Position numbers and translations under genes: made by a program | The notes under the pieces: generated by a model | The model's database searches: none | Told to the model about the DNA's origin: nothing | Seen by the model: only the letters and a program-made list of their open reading frames with translations | Origin: Microbacterium elymi | GTDB taxonomy: Bacteria; Actinomycetota; Actinomycetes; Actinomycetales; Microbacteriaceae | Assembly (NCBI RefSeq): GCF_021582895.2 | Contig: NZ_CP091139.2 | Span: forward strand, 1,798,001 to 1,862,000 | Reading direction: 5' to 3' | DNA length: 64,000 bases | Shown: positions 19,303-28,897 of the stretch, in pieces | Layout: the number at the start of each line of letters is the position of its first letter | How positions within the stretch are numbered: position 1 is the stretch's first letter

Positions 19303-20224
19303 TCAGGGCACGAGCACGATCTTGCCGCGTGTGCGCCGGCGCTCCAGGTCGGTGTACGCCGCCCGCACCTCGGCGAGCGGATAGCGGGCCGCGATGGGCA
19401 CCTCCAGGCGCCCGGCGGCGATCTCGCCGGCGAGCGCCGCGAGCACGGCGGGGGTGGCGGCCGCGTCGTGTCCGACCCACTGCGCGCCCTTCTCTCGCGC
19501 GGTGAAGTCGGCGATGGTCGCGACGCGCGCCGGCTCGACGCCGAGGTCGAGTCCGAGCTCGATGTATCCGCCTCCGTGCGTGTCCAGCAGCGCCGCGATC
19601 GGCCGGCCCTCGGCAGCAGCACGGATGCGGTCCGCCAGCCCCTCGCCGTGATAGTCGACCGGAACCACTCCGAGCCCGCGCAAGCCATTCGTGGTTCTCC
19701 GGGCTCGCCAGCCCGATCACCCGCGCTCCCGCGTTGCGGGCCAGCTGGGTCGCGAACACGCCGGCGCCGCCGGCGGCCGCCACGACGACCACCGTCTGGC
19801 CGGACTGGATGCCGACGGCATCGGTGATCGCGCGGCCCGAGGTGCCCGCCACGAACAGCGCCCCCGCGACATCCCACGGCACCGCGGCGGGCTTGCGCAC
19901 GAGCTGGTCGTCGTCGACGGCCACCAGCTCGGCGTGGCTCGCGCGATCGTTGGTGAAGCCGAAGACCTCGTCGCCGACCGCGAACCCGGTGACCTCCGCG
20001 CCGACCTCGGTCACGACGCCGGCGAGGTCGCTGCCCTCGCCCTCCGGGAAGTGCGCGGGCCAGCGGGCGTCCAGATCGCCGCGTCGGATCGCCGCCTCGC
20101 CCGGGTTGATGCCGGCCGCGCGCACCCGCACGATCACCTGATGCGGTCCGGGCGCCGGATCGGCGACCTCCCGCACGTCCAGAACATCCACGTCGCCGTA
20201 CCGGTCGAATCGCACTGCCTTCAT
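19303..20224 (-). CDS. NADP-dependent quinone oxidoreductase / zinc-less MDR alcohol dehydrogenase (frameshifted)
   Basis: Medium-chain reductase of the QOR type: MKAVRFDRYG start, RVRAAGINPGEAAIR, GSDLAGVVTEVG, nucleotide motif VVVAAAGGAGVFATQLARNAGA, and the C-terminal PLAEVRAAYTDLERR. The structural-zinc Cys cluster is absent, as expected for quinone reductases. A break near 19682 (GCGCAAGCC) is corrected to give 306 residues. Divergent from a PadR regulator across an intergenic palindrome, so probably under PadR control. Substrate likely a quinone or enone. Confidence 0.88.
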
Positions 20225-20270
20225 GCCAGCGCCAACCTGACCAGCCTCGGGGTATTCCACCTCGGGTCTG

Positions 20271-20284
20271 AACGATATATCGTT
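20271..20284. promoter_or_regulatory. Perfect 14-bp palindrome, probable PadR operator
   Basis: AACGATATATCGTT is perfectly symmetric and AT-rich in a GC-rich setting. It is 53 bp upstream of the PadR start and 47 bp upstream of the divergent reductase start, next to TTGACT. Position and form match PadR operators (ATGT/ACAT- or TATC-type dyads), so autoregulation with control of the reductase is likely. Confidence 0.7.
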
Positions 20285-20336
20285 GACTATCGGTAACGCC
20301 CCTCGGTGGGGCACCGTCATCGAACGGAGGATCACC

Positions 20337-20904
20337 ATGAACGGTTCGTATTCGAGCGGACGACCCGACGATCACTCGCACCGCCCGGACTTCGGGCCGC
20401 TGGGCTTCGGACTGTGGGATGCCGTCGGCAATCTGCGGGAGGCGTTCGAGCAGCGGGTCGGTCCGCGGATGGGGCGCGGCGACGTGCGCGCGGCGATCCT
20501 CGCCCTGCTCCGGGAGCAGCCGATGCACGGCTACCAGCTCATCCACGAGATCGAGGAGCGCTCCGGCGGCGCATGGAAGCCGAGCCCGGGATCGGTCTAT
20601 CCGACCCTGCAGCCTGCCGGCCGACGAGGACCTCGTCGAGGTCGACCACGCCGACGGAAAGAAGACCTACTCTCTGACCGACGCCGGCCGCGAGCAGGCC
20701 GAGGCGGCCGAGGGCGACGCGCCGTGGGAGTCGTCGATGGCCAAGAGCGCCGCGCGCGCCGCCGCGCTGCCCAAGGCGGGGGCGAAGCTGGCGCAGGTGG
20801 CTATGCAGGTGGCCCACGACGGATCCGCCGACCAGGTCGAGCAGGCGGTGGCGGTCATCGACGACGCCCGGCGTAGGCTCTACTCGATTCTCGCGCAAGA
20901 CTGA
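20337..20904 (+). CDS. PadR family transcriptional regulator (frameshifted)
   Basis: 188 residues or so. A Gly/Asp/His-rich lead is followed by the winged-helix PadR domain: RGDVRAAILALLREQPMHGY, IHEIEERSGGAWKPSPGSVY, PTLQ, then DEDLVEVDHADGKKTYSLT. The C-terminal helix (ALPKAGAKLAQVAMQVAHDG) should dimerise. One indel near 20612, in CTGCAGCCTGCC, splits the frame within the DNA-binding wing. AACGGAGG 6 nt before ATG 20337 is a strong ribosome-binding site. It probably represses its own gene and the divergent quinone reductase. Confidence 0.9.
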
Positions 20905-20942
20905 GCGGATGCCGCCGGCGAGGCCGGGGCCAAGGGGAGCCG

Positions 20943-22630
20943 ATGACCGACGCCAGGGCGACGCGTGTCCGCTATCGCCGGATCATGCGCTTCGCGCTTG
21001 CGCCACATGGTGCAGGAGTGGTGGTTCGGCCTGGTGCTGCCCGCATCGGTCTCGGCCGGCTGGCCCGGGCCGGCCGGTCCGCCCGGTTCGAGCGGATCGC
21101 CCGGCGCTTCCACGTGCTGGCGGTCGATCTCGGCGGGCTGATGATCAAGGTGGGGCAGTTCCTTTCCTCCCGGTTGGACGTGCTGCCGCCCGAGATCACC
21201 GGTGAGCTCGAGTCGTTGCAGGACGAGGTGCCGCCGGTGCCGTTCGCCCCGATCCTGGAGCTCGCCGAGACCGAGCTGGGGGTGGCGCTGGATCGGGCGT
21301 ATTCCTTCTTCGATCCGGAGCCGGTGGCCGCGGCATCCCTCGGGCAGGTGCATCGGGCGCGACTGTCCACGGCCGATGCCGCGCAGGCGGGAGTCACGGA
21401 CGTCGTCGTGAAGATCCAGCGGCCGGGGATCGACGCGGTCATCGAGGTCGACCTCGCGGCGCTGCGGCGGATCGCGGGATGGCTCAGCCGGGTGCGGTTC
21501 ATCGCCGCGCGCGTGGACCTGCCGGCCCTGGTCGAGGAGTTCGCGGTGACCAGCCGGCAGGAGGTGGACTACCTGCACGAGGCGGCGAGCGCCGAGCGCT
21601 TCGCCGAGGATTTCGCGGACGACGCACGGGTGGATGCGCCCCAGCCGGTGTGGGAGCGCACCACCCGGCGCGTGCTGACGCTGTCGGACGTGACCGCGAT
21701 CAAGATCAACGACATCGCCGGGCTGCAGGCCGCAGGGATCGATCCGGCCGAGGTGGCCGACACGTTCGCCGGCGTCATGTTCGAGCAGCTGTTCATCCAT
21801 GGCTTCTTCCAGGCCGACCCGCACCCGGGCAACATCTTCGTGACACCGCGACCGGGCACCGAACGCGGCTGGTCGCTCACGTTCGTCGACTTCGGGATGA
21901 TGGGCGAGATCCCGGACGGGCTTCGGCAGGGTCTGCAGAAGGTGCTCATCGCGGTCGCCGCCCGCGACGGCAAGGGGCTGGTCGGCGCGATCCGCGACAT
22001 GGGCGTGCTGCTGCCGGGGGCCGACTCGGGCGAGCTCGAACGGGCCATGCACGAGCTGTTCGACCGGTTCGGCGGCATGGCGCTGTCGGATCTGGCAGGT
22101 CGACCCGCGCGAGTTCGAGGACTTCGCCCGCCGGTTCAGCGACGTGATGCGCACGATGCCGTTCCAGCTGCCGGAGAACTTCCTGCTCATCATCCGGGCG
22201 GTCTCGGTGATGTCCGGCGTCTGCACCGCCCTGAACCCGCGGTTCAACATGTGGCACGCGGTCGAGCCGTATGCGCAGCGGCTGCTGCGCGACCAGGGCG
22301 GCAGCACGGTGCGCGAGCTCGCCCGCCAGGCGCTGACCGTCGCCGGGGTCACCGCGCGGCTGCCGGCAGCGACTGGACTCCCTCGTGAGCCTCCTCGAAG
22401 AGGGCCGGCTGACCGCGCACACGCCGAGCGTCGACCGGCGCATGCGCCGGCTCGAGCGCGCGGCACGCCGGGTGGTCTCGGCGGTGCTGTTCGCCGGACT
22501 GCTCATCGGCGGCATCCTGCTGCGGCCGAGCGACGACGTCCTCGGCATCGTGCTGATGTCGATCTCGGCCCTGCCGCTCCTGCACGCGCTGTTCGCCGGC
22601 TTCGGCGATCGGTCCGGCGGCTCGAGGTAG
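20943..22630 (+). CDS. ABC1/UbiB-like atypical kinase (AarF family), frameshifted
   Basis: About 560 residues, the second ABC1 protein of the window but without the N-terminal helices of the first. Motifs: GLMIKVGQFLSSRLDVLP, the Ala loop AAASLGQVHRA, Lys in VVVKIQRPG, QEVDYLHEA, catalytic QADPHPGNIF and DFGMMG. Two C-terminal helices (SAVLFAGLLIGGILL and GIVLMSISALPLLHALF) match UbiB proteins. At least three breaks near 20996, 22097 and 22375 lie in or beside GCAGC/CTGCAG. It follows padR by 38 bp. Role inferred from family only: isoprenoid or quinone-lipid handling. Confidence 0.87.
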
Positions 22631-22632
22631 CC

Positions 22633-22839
22633 CTACAGCGCCGCGCCGCGCTGACGGCCGGCGTCGTCCCACCGGTCCTCCACCTGAGCGGCCTCGATCT
22701 CGGCGAAGTCGACCGAGTCGATGATCACCCGAGCGGAGTGGTAGCCGCCGAGCCGCTCGTGCACCAGCTCGTTCACCAGCCGGTAGTACTCGGCCGTCGA
22801 CTCCCAGCTCATCCCGCCCAGCATCCCGATCGTGCGCAT
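22633..22839 (-). pseudogene. Aspartate/glutamate racemase family, N-terminal remnant
   Basis: The first 68 residues include MRTIGMLGGMSWESTAEYYR and SARVIIDSVDFAEIEAAQ, the unmistakable start of the Asp/Glu/hydantoin racemase family, but about 160 residues and both catalytic Cys regions are missing. The frame stops 3 bp after the end of the convergent kinase gene, with no continuation in other frames. Deletion remnant. Confidence 0.75.
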
Positions 22840-22951
22840 GGAGTCAGTCTCGCCGATCGGCGTCGTCGGCGCGTCGCGACGTGCCCCGCCGGCTCCGGTC
22901 GGCGGGCGGATCCGGCGATCCGGTGGGGGCGGCGCGGCATACGCTGAGGGG

Positions 22952-23650
22952 ATGAAGGCCCCGCAGACCACGACCGATGTCCGCTCGGCGCTGGCGGCGC
23001 TGGGCCGGACGGGCTTCGACTGGCGGCAGTTCGCCTCGGAGCGGATGTCGGTGAACGCGGAGCTGGCGCGGCGATCCGCGGTACTCATCCTCTTCGGTCC
23101 GCTGGACGGTGTCCTGCACGGGGACGGCGCCCACCCGGATCCCGTCGACCCGGCGCATGCGGACGTGCTGCTGCTGCGCCGCGCATCGAGTCTGCTGCAT
23201 CATCCCGGCCAGATCGGGTTTCCCGGTGGCGGGGTGGAGCCGGCCGACGGCGACATCCGCGCCACCGCCGTGCGCGAGGCGGTCGAAGAGACCGGCCTGG
23301 ACCCGGACGGGCTCGAGCTGTTCGACCCGCTGCCGGACCTGCCACTGGCGGTCAGCAACCACCTCGTGACCCCGGTGCCGGCCTGGTGGCGGCATCCATC
23401 CCCCGTGCACGCGGTGGATGCGGCCGAGACCGCCGAGGTCTTCCGGGCGCCGGTCGCGCGCCTGCTCGACCCCGCCAACCGGGTCAACGTCACGCGCATG
23501 CGCGGGGTGGACCTGCCCCCGATGCCCGCCTTCGAGCTCGACGGACGGCTGATCTGGGGATTCACCGCGATCATCCTGTCCGGCATGTTCGACACGCTGG
23601 GCTGGACCGTGCCGTGGGATGCCGCGCGCACAGTCGAGCCGGACGTGTAG
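22952..23650 (+). CDS. Nudix hydrolase, CoA pyrophosphatase type
   Basis: 232 residues. The Nudix box reads GGGVEPADGDIRATAVREAVEETGL, with a two-residue longer loop typical of the CoA pyrophosphatase subgroup, and the preceding PGQIGFPGG matches its signature. LIWGFTAIIL near the C-terminus is also conserved in that subgroup. It hydrolyses CoA or its derivatives to 3',5'-ADP and phosphopantetheine (family knowledge). Stands alone between the racemase remnant and a DUF2200 gene. ATG 22952 is preceded by GAGGGG. Confidence 0.87.
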   Translation: MKAPQTTTDVRSALAALGRTGFDWRQFASERMSVNAELARRSAVLILFGPLDGVLHGDGAHPDPVDPAHADVLLLRRASSLLHHPGQIGFPGGGVEPADGDIRATAVREAVEETGLDPDGLELFDPLPDLPLAVSNHLVTPVPAWWRHPSPVHAVDAAETAEVFRAPVARLLDPANRVNVTRMRGVDLPPMPAFELDGRLIWGFTAIILSGMFDTLGWTVPWDAARTVEPDV

Positions 23651-23678
23651 CCGGACCGGACCGATCCGTCGGGCGGCG

Positions 23679-24023
23679 CTACGCGCGCCGGAGCACCTTG
23701 TCCATCGCTTTGCCGCGCGCAAGCTCGTCGACGAGCTTGTCGAGGTAGCGGATCTTCTGCATCAGCGGGTCTTCGATCTCTTCGACCCGCACCCCGCAGA
23801 TCATCCCGGTGATCAGCGACACGTTCGGGTTCAGCCGCGCGTCGGCGAAGAACTCCTCGAAGGTCGACCCGTCTGCGAGGTGGCGATGCAGCTGCGCGTC
23901 GTCGAAGCCGGTGAGCCAGCCGATCACCTCGTCCAGCTCTTCGGCGGTACGGCCCTTCTTCTCCAGCTTGGTCAGGTACAGCGGGTAGACCGCCGCGACG
24001 CTGGTGGTGAAGATCCGGTGCAT
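23679..24023 (-). CDS. DUF2200 family protein
   Basis: 114 residues, full length for the family: [20 protein letters not shown] at the N-terminus, [31 protein letters not shown], and [20 protein letters not shown] at the end. Mostly helical, no signal peptide, no known enzymatic residues. Function unknown. Lies between the Nudix gene (convergent) and the lyase remnant. Confidence 0.88.
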   Translation of the reverse strand: MHRIFTTSVAAVYPLYLTKLEKKGRTAEELDEVIGWLTGFDDAQLHRHLADGSTFEEFFADARLNPNVSLITGMICGVRVEEIEDPLMQKIRYLDKLVDELARGKAMDKVLRRA

Positions 24024-24074
24024 GCCTCCAGGGTACTTGGGGCGACCTCGGTCGAGCGGGTGGTCACCCCGCGA

Positions 24075-24692
24075 TCAGGCCGTCCCGGGCTCGCGGCCCT
24101 CGTCCAGAAATGCTCGCGCCGCGGCGTCCGCCGCGGCGAAGGCGGCGAACGCGAAGCGCCCGCCGACCGAGATCCGCGCCACACCGAGTGCCCGCAGTTC
24201 CGCGACGCCCGGGCCGCCGCGCCGCAGCAGCACGTTGACCGGACGGTCGACCGAGGTCACGACCGCGCGGATGTCGTCGGCGCGCATCAGCCCCGGGGCG
24301 TAGAGGACGTCGGCTCCGGCATCCTGATACGCCTGCAAGCCGGGCGATCGTGTCGGGCAGGTCCTCCCGCCCGTGCAGGAAGTTCTCGGCCCGCCCGGTG
24401 ACCACGAACGCGGGGTCGACGGCGTGCGCGGCCTCGGCCGCGACACGCACCCGTTCGGCGCTGCGGCGGAATCTCGGATCGGCGCCGCGTCGTCGGGCAC
24501 GGAGTCTTCGATGGATGCCCCGGCCAGGCCGATCCGGGCGGCGCGGGCGTACGTCTCGGCGACCTCGTCGAGACCGTCGCCGAACCCGCCCTCCAGGTCG
24601 GCGCTGATCGGGATGTCGACGGCGTCGACGAGTGCGGCACAGTGCGCGAGCACGATGTCGCGCGACAGTTCACCGTCGCTGTGACCCAACGA
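24075..24692 (-). pseudogene. Isocitrate lyase/PEP mutase family protein, 5' end lost to an ISL3 element
   Basis: Central and C-terminal TIM-barrel strands are clear: IPISADLEGGFGD, GASIEDSVPDDAAPIRD, VVTGRAENFLHGRED, AGADVLYAPG and RISVGGRFAF. The first 45-50 residues, including the strand with the first active-site residues, are missing because the ISL3 terminal repeat begins at 24693. Two further breaks near 24338 and 24468 are in GCAGC contexts and may be sequencing errors. Carbon-carbon lyase or phosphonopyruvate-type activity was the likely original role. The lost 5' end is not on the far side of the element. Confidence 0.82.
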
Positions 24693-26130
24693 GGCTCATC
24701 CCAATCGGGGGTGTAGGAGTTGGGGTCTGAAGCCGCCGGTCTCGAGCAGGCTTCGGGCGATGTAGTTGGTCAGGTTGCGGAACCCGAGTGCGGAGCCGCG
24801 CAGGTGTTCGAGCCGTCCGTTGAGTGCCTCGGTCGGCCCGTTGCTGGTGCCGGGTCGTTCGAAGTAGGCGAGCACGTCGGCGGCTCGCTTCTTCAGGGTC
24901 CGGCCCAGGGTGGTGAGCTCGGTGAGCACCTTGGGGACGCCGGCGCTGAGGTCGGTGATCAGCTTCTCCATGAGCTCGCGGCCACGTTGCCGGTCCTCGT
25001 GGCGATAGGCGGCGATCATGCGCTGGTAGACACCCAGGTCGCCTCGACCTCGACGTGAGCGTCATCAACGAACAGCGCGCGTAGCCTGTCGCTCTGCTTG
25101 TCGGTGAGCAGGTCCGCGCCGGTGTGCAGCGTGCGCCGCGACTTGTAGAGCGGGTCGTCCCTGAACCCACGGTGCCCGTGGATCGCGAGTTGGACCCGGC
25201 GCCGGCACCTGTCGAGGGCGTCACCGGCCAGGCGCACGACGTGGAAGGGATCCATCACCGTGACCGCGTCCGGGATCTCCTCTGCAGCGGCAGTCTTGAA
25301 CCCGGTGAAGCCGTCCATCGCGACCACCTCGACCGCGTCACGGAAGGCGTCGTCGCGGTCGGCGAGCCAGGTCTTGAACGCCGCCTTCGACCGGCCCTCG
25401 ACCATGTCCAGCAGCCTTGCTGGGCCGGCGCCATCGCGGACCGGGGTGAGGTCGATGATCACGGTGACGTACTTGTCGCCACGCCTGGTGTGGCGCCAGA
25501 CGTGCTCATCGACGCCAATGACCTTCACGCCCTCGAACCGCGTGGGGTCGTTGATCAGCAGCCGCTTGCCTTCGGCCAGGACCGCGTTGTTGGCGGTGTC
25601 CCACGCGACCCCGAGTCCCTCGGCGACACGGGCGACGGTGAGGTGTGCGACCACGATCCCTTCCAGCGCCCACCGCAGCCCGGTGCGCGAGAGCTTCGCG
25701 CGTGGCTCCGCCGCGGCGCTGGTGTCTTGGCGCCACACGTGTCCGCAGTCGGCACAGCGGTAGCGGCGCACTACAACTTCCAGCACGGTCGGTCGCCAGC
25801 CCAGCGGCTCGTGGGCCAACCGCCGGATCACGGTGTCACGAGCGGCGCCTTCGCTGCCGCACCGTCGGCACCACTGATCTGGTTCCACCACGCGGCACGC
25901 GAGGACCGCACGATCCGGTTCAAGTCGTTGTCCGGTCACGCTCAGACCGAGGCCGTCGAGTCGAGCGAAGGCGGTCAGGTCAGGGCGGCCGAAGCCGGCC
26001 GGCGGGGTAGCGTCGGACACGTCGAGGTCTTTCGGATGGATGGCGTAGGAACCTCCGTCGTCGGGAGACCTCGACGTCTATCTGCGGACCGACGCGCCCG
26101 GCCGACCTACACCGTCATCTGAGAAGACCC
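24693..26130. mobile_element. ISL3 family insertion sequence
   Basis: Bounded by imperfect terminal inverted repeats: GGCTCATCCC at the left and, on the other strand, GGGTCTTCTC at the right, both continuing to a shared GGTGTAGG about 25 bp in. GGCTCTTCC-type ends are usual for ISL3. The 8-bp flanks (CCCAACGA and CTGAAACG) do not match, so no target duplication remains. A 166-bp copy of its right end recurs at 28181-28346. Confidence 0.85.
24696..26020 (-). CDS. ISL3 family transposase (frameshifted)
   Basis: N-terminal zinc-binding domain (WCRRCGSEG and YRCADCGHVW), then the DDE-type catalytic core: VIGVDEHVWR (first Asp), VVAMDGFTGF (second Asp), and FERPGTSNGPTEALNGRLEHLR near the end (Glu). 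The frame breaks near 25020, where CTGGGTGTC should be one G longer to continue EATW into GVYQRM. This is a homopolymer error or a real inactivating deletion. The stop lies inside the left terminal repeat. Confidence 0.88.
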
Positions 26131-26615
26131 CTGAAACGTCTTCGCCGACGACGGGGCCGGCGAGGAGGATGGCGCGGTGAGCTGAAAGAATGGAGCTTGC
26201 TCGGCTTCGACGCCGCCGCAAGCTCCGGTGAAACGGTCGGTACTGGTCGGTCGTCGTCGGTCACCACCGGATGGCGGCGTCCTCCACGCTCGGCGTTTGC
26301 GCAGGTCAGCGGCTCGTTCGCCCAGTGGGCGCATCAAGCGATAGACGCAAAGCCGACGTGATTCAGGTCGTCCGTTCGATTCCGACAGGCGGCTCCGGCG
26401 AACCGTTCTGGTGGTCGCGCGATGCGCTGGCCTCACGGCTCTGCCCGACACCGACGTCGCTCTCCTCTGCGACGGACCCCTCGCCGGCTGAGCGCTCGCG
26501 GCCGGCATCCTGTCCGTGTGCCGATAGGCCTCGCACCGCTCGGCAACGCAGCGTGGCGTTGCGTCGCGACCTGGCGACGGCTCGGCGGGGCGCGATCGTC
26601 TCGTGCGTTGGCGGA
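26131..26615. other. 485-bp stretch without a recognisable gene
   Basis: It lies directly outside the ISL3 right end. All frames were read; several are open because of high GC, but none shows a conserved motif, a convincing start or family-like composition. It does not contain the missing 5' part of the lyase gene, so the DNA next to the element has been rearranged. Confidence 0.5.
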
Positions 26616-26927
26616 CTACGGGAGCTTGGACGCGAGGACGTCGGCCGCCAGGATCTCGGGTGCTGCGCCGAGGAGGTGCTGGTTGGCCATCAGGGCTGCG
26701 ACGATGGCGCCGTTGGCGTGGGCGTCGCGAGCGGCTTCGTCGGGGAATGCATCGAAGATCCAGAAGGTGTCGGCGTGGGTCCTGACCGCGAACCAGACAA
26801 TCGTTCCTACTTCTTCGTTGGCGAGTGCGACAGCGCCGGCGAGCAGATCGGCGACCGCGTCGTGCTGTCCATCGGCCGCGACGATCTTGGCGACGAAGGC
26901 ATACGGAAGTGATGCGGGTGTGGACAT
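26616..26927 (-). CDS. Antibiotic biosynthesis monooxygenase (ABM/YgiN-like) domain protein
   Basis: 103 residues. Dimeric ferredoxin-like fold signature: YAFVAKIVAADGQHDAVADL, an EEVGTIVWFAVRTHADTFWI strand pair, then FDAFPDEAARDAHANGAIVAAL. Cofactor-free oxygenases and heme-degrading enzymes share this fold. It is divergent from a GlxA-type regulator (108 bp between starts), which probably controls it. ATG 26927 has AAGGAGAG upstream. Confidence 0.85.
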   Translation of the reverse strand: MSTPASLPYAFVAKIVAADGQHDAVADLLAGAVALANEEVGTIVWFAVRTHADTFWIFDAFPDEAARDAHANGAIVAALMANQHLLGAAPEILAADVLASKLP

Positions 26928-27034
26928 GAGGGACTCTCCTTGACGTCGGGGTTCTTCGTGGGACGAGTTCAGCGTATGACGAGCGAGGGCCGGTGGGGAG
27001 TGGCGTATACGGCAGTATTGCTATTGTTTACGTC

Positions 27035-27976
27035 ATGCGTATCGGACTGATCGCGATCGACGGCTGCTTGGGTTCGGCTATCGCGTCGATCATCGACATC
27101 GTGCGGGTGGCCGACGGAGCCCGCGGCGATGTCGACCCGCGGATCGACCCGATCGAACTCGCCATCCTCGGACCGAAACGGCGAGTGACCACGACGGCAT
27201 CGATGACCCTGTCGGTGGACCACCCGCTGTCGGAGTCCGGAGAGTTCGACGTGGTCGTCGTCCCTGCGCTTGGAACCCTTACGGCCGCCGCTACCAACGA
27301 CGCCCTCCAGAGCCGAGATGCTCGTTCGGTCATCGCCTCGCTCGGGCGCCTCGACGAGGCGACCACCCGGATCGCCGCGGCGTGCACCGGCGTGTTCGCT
27401 GTCGCCGAGACCGGACGGATGCATCATCGGCGGGCGACGACCAGCTGGTTCCTGGGGCCGGAGTTCCTGAAGCGCTATCCGACCGTCGCCCTCGATCTCG
27501 ACACCATGGTCGTGGTCGACGGGAACCTCGTCACCGCCGGCGCCGCGTTCGCCCACATCGACCTCGCGCTCTCACTCGTGCGATCGATCAGCCCCGACCT
27601 GGCCCAACATGTCGCCAAGCTCCTCATCATCGACGAGCGTCCGTCGCAGGCGGCTTTCGTCGCCTACGAACATCTCCGGCACGAGGACCCGATCGTCGTC
27701 GAGTTCGAACGCTTCGTGCGCGCCCGCCTGGACGAACCGTTCAACGTCGCCTTCGTCGCGCAGTCGCTCGGCACCAGCCGGCGCACCCTCGAACGACGAG
27801 TCCGTGCGGCGCTCAACCTCACTCCGCTCGGCTTCGTCCAACGGCTTCGCATCGAACGAGCTCGGCACCTCTCAGCAACCACGGACCTCACCTCCGCCGA
27901 GATCGCGCTACGGGTCGGCTACGCGAACGCCGAGACTCTGCGCTCCCTCCTGCGCAGGGAGCGACGCCGTTCCTGA
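27035..27976 (+). CDS. GlxA-family AraC-type transcriptional regulator
   Basis: 313 residues: an N-terminal DJ-1/PfpI-like domain (MRIGLIAIDGCLGSAIASII, FDVVVVPALG, nucleophile-elbow-like AAACTGVFAVAETG, then ATTSWFLGPEF) and a C-terminal AraC HTH (FNVAFVAQSLGTSRRTLERR, AEIALRVGYANAETLRSLLR). The short gap to the divergent monooxygenase has CGTATACG and lower GC, a plausible operator area. The gene lies between two ISL3 right-end copies, so it may have moved with them. Confidence 0.9.
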   Translation: MRIGLIAIDGCLGSAIASIIDIVRVADGARGDVDPRIDPIELAILGPKRRVTTTASMTLSVDHPLSESGEFDVVVVPALGTLTAAATNDALQSRDARSVIASLGRLDEATTRIAAACTGVFAVAETGRMHHRRATTSWFLGPEFLKRYPTVALDLDTMVVVDGNLVTAGAAFAHIDLALSLVRSISPDLAQHVAKLLIIDERPSQAAFVAYEHLRHEDPIVVEFERFVRARLDEPFNVAFVAQSLGTSRRTLERRVRAALNLTPLGFVQRLRIERARHLSATTDLTSAEIALRVGYANAETLRSLLRRERRRS

Positions 27977-28180
27977 CCTATCGCCATGCCTTAGAACCAC
28001 CTCTCAGCACGTCGCGTCGACGCTCCTGCGTCGCCCCTGGACGACCCACTCGACACGCCCGCAGCACAGGCCATGCGACGTGCCCCGGCTTCCCGGACGG
28101 TCGGGGTTGGGTGGCTGTGATGTCGCTGCGTTCTCGTCGAGAGGATCAGCAGACCCGATCAGGGTCGATTGGGATGAGAC

Positions 28181-28346
28181 GCGAAGGCGGTCAGGTCAGG
28201 GCGGCCGAAGCCGGCCGGCGGGGTAGCGTCGGACACGTCGAGGTCTTTCGGATGGATGGCGTAGGAACCTCCGTCGTCGGGAGACCTCGACGTCTATCTG
28301 CGGACCGACGCTCCCGGCCGACCTACACCCTCATCTGGGAAGAGCC
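28181..28346. mobile_element. ISL3 remnant, right end only
   Basis: 166 bp almost identical to 25965-26130, in the same orientation: the first codons of the transposase, the upstream region and the terminal repeat, here GGCTCTTCCC on the minus strand, nearer to the canonical ISL3 end than the intact copy. It stops abruptly at 28181 inside the transposase gene. The two copies enclose 2.05 kb with the monooxygenase and GlxA genes. Confidence 0.88.
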
Positions 28347-28430
28347 GCGAAAGTTCACACAGTTGGCATCGGCGTGGTCACCCTCCCCTTGACCAACCTC
28401 TAATTGCAAGGGCGGTCGGATTCGATCGGC

Positions 28431-28811
28431 CGGCCACGTGGACTGGCACCTCTACGCGAGCTGTTGGACGCAGGCGTACTCGTCGCGGCGGGCGGAGACA
28501 ACGTCCGTGATCCGTTCAACCCGCTGGGGCGCTTTGATCCTTTCGACGTCGCAGGATTGACGATCGCAGCTGGCCACCTTGGCGCCGATGAGGCGTACGA
28601 CACGGTCAGCTCGTCGGCGCGGGCACTTCTCGGGCTCCCCGTTGCGGGAGCGTTCGTCGGCGCGCAGGCGGACTTCGTCTTGGTGCCGTCATCCGGGGTG
28701 ATCGAAGCGATCTCAGATGCACCGCACCCCCGCATCGTCGTGCACCGCGGCAAAGTCGTAGCCGGAATGACATCTCATCGACATGAGGAGCCGAATGAAA
28801 ATCTGCATTGA
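28431..28811 (+). pseudogene. Cytosine deaminase-like amidohydrolase, C-terminal fragment
   Basis: The frame reads LAPLRELLDAGVLVAAGGDNVRDPFNPLGR, with the metal-binding Asp of the amidohydrolase barrel in GGDN, then LTIAAGHLGADEAYD and a C-terminal composite domain ending in a VVHRGKVVAG strand. About 250 N-terminal residues with the His-x-His metal site are missing; the fragment starts about 85 bp after the ISL3 remnant. Truncated by the rearrangement that left that remnant. Confidence 0.8.
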
Positions 28812-28897
28812 CGCGGAGAAGTTCGCTGACGACGCTACAGCGTCTCGCCGAAGGGCTGTCGGTACCGGTGACACGGTCAATGACACTCCGGAGGGGA

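Noticed and set aside
26131..26912. Plus-strand gene at 26271-26912
   Set aside because: The frame covers the monooxygenase gene antisense and has no family features; the minus-strand frame at 26616 matches the ABM fold.
28404..28811. Complete short gene of 135 codons
   Set aside because: The protein is plainly the C-terminal third of an amidohydrolase, beginning right after an IS remnant; the apparent ATG is fortuitous.
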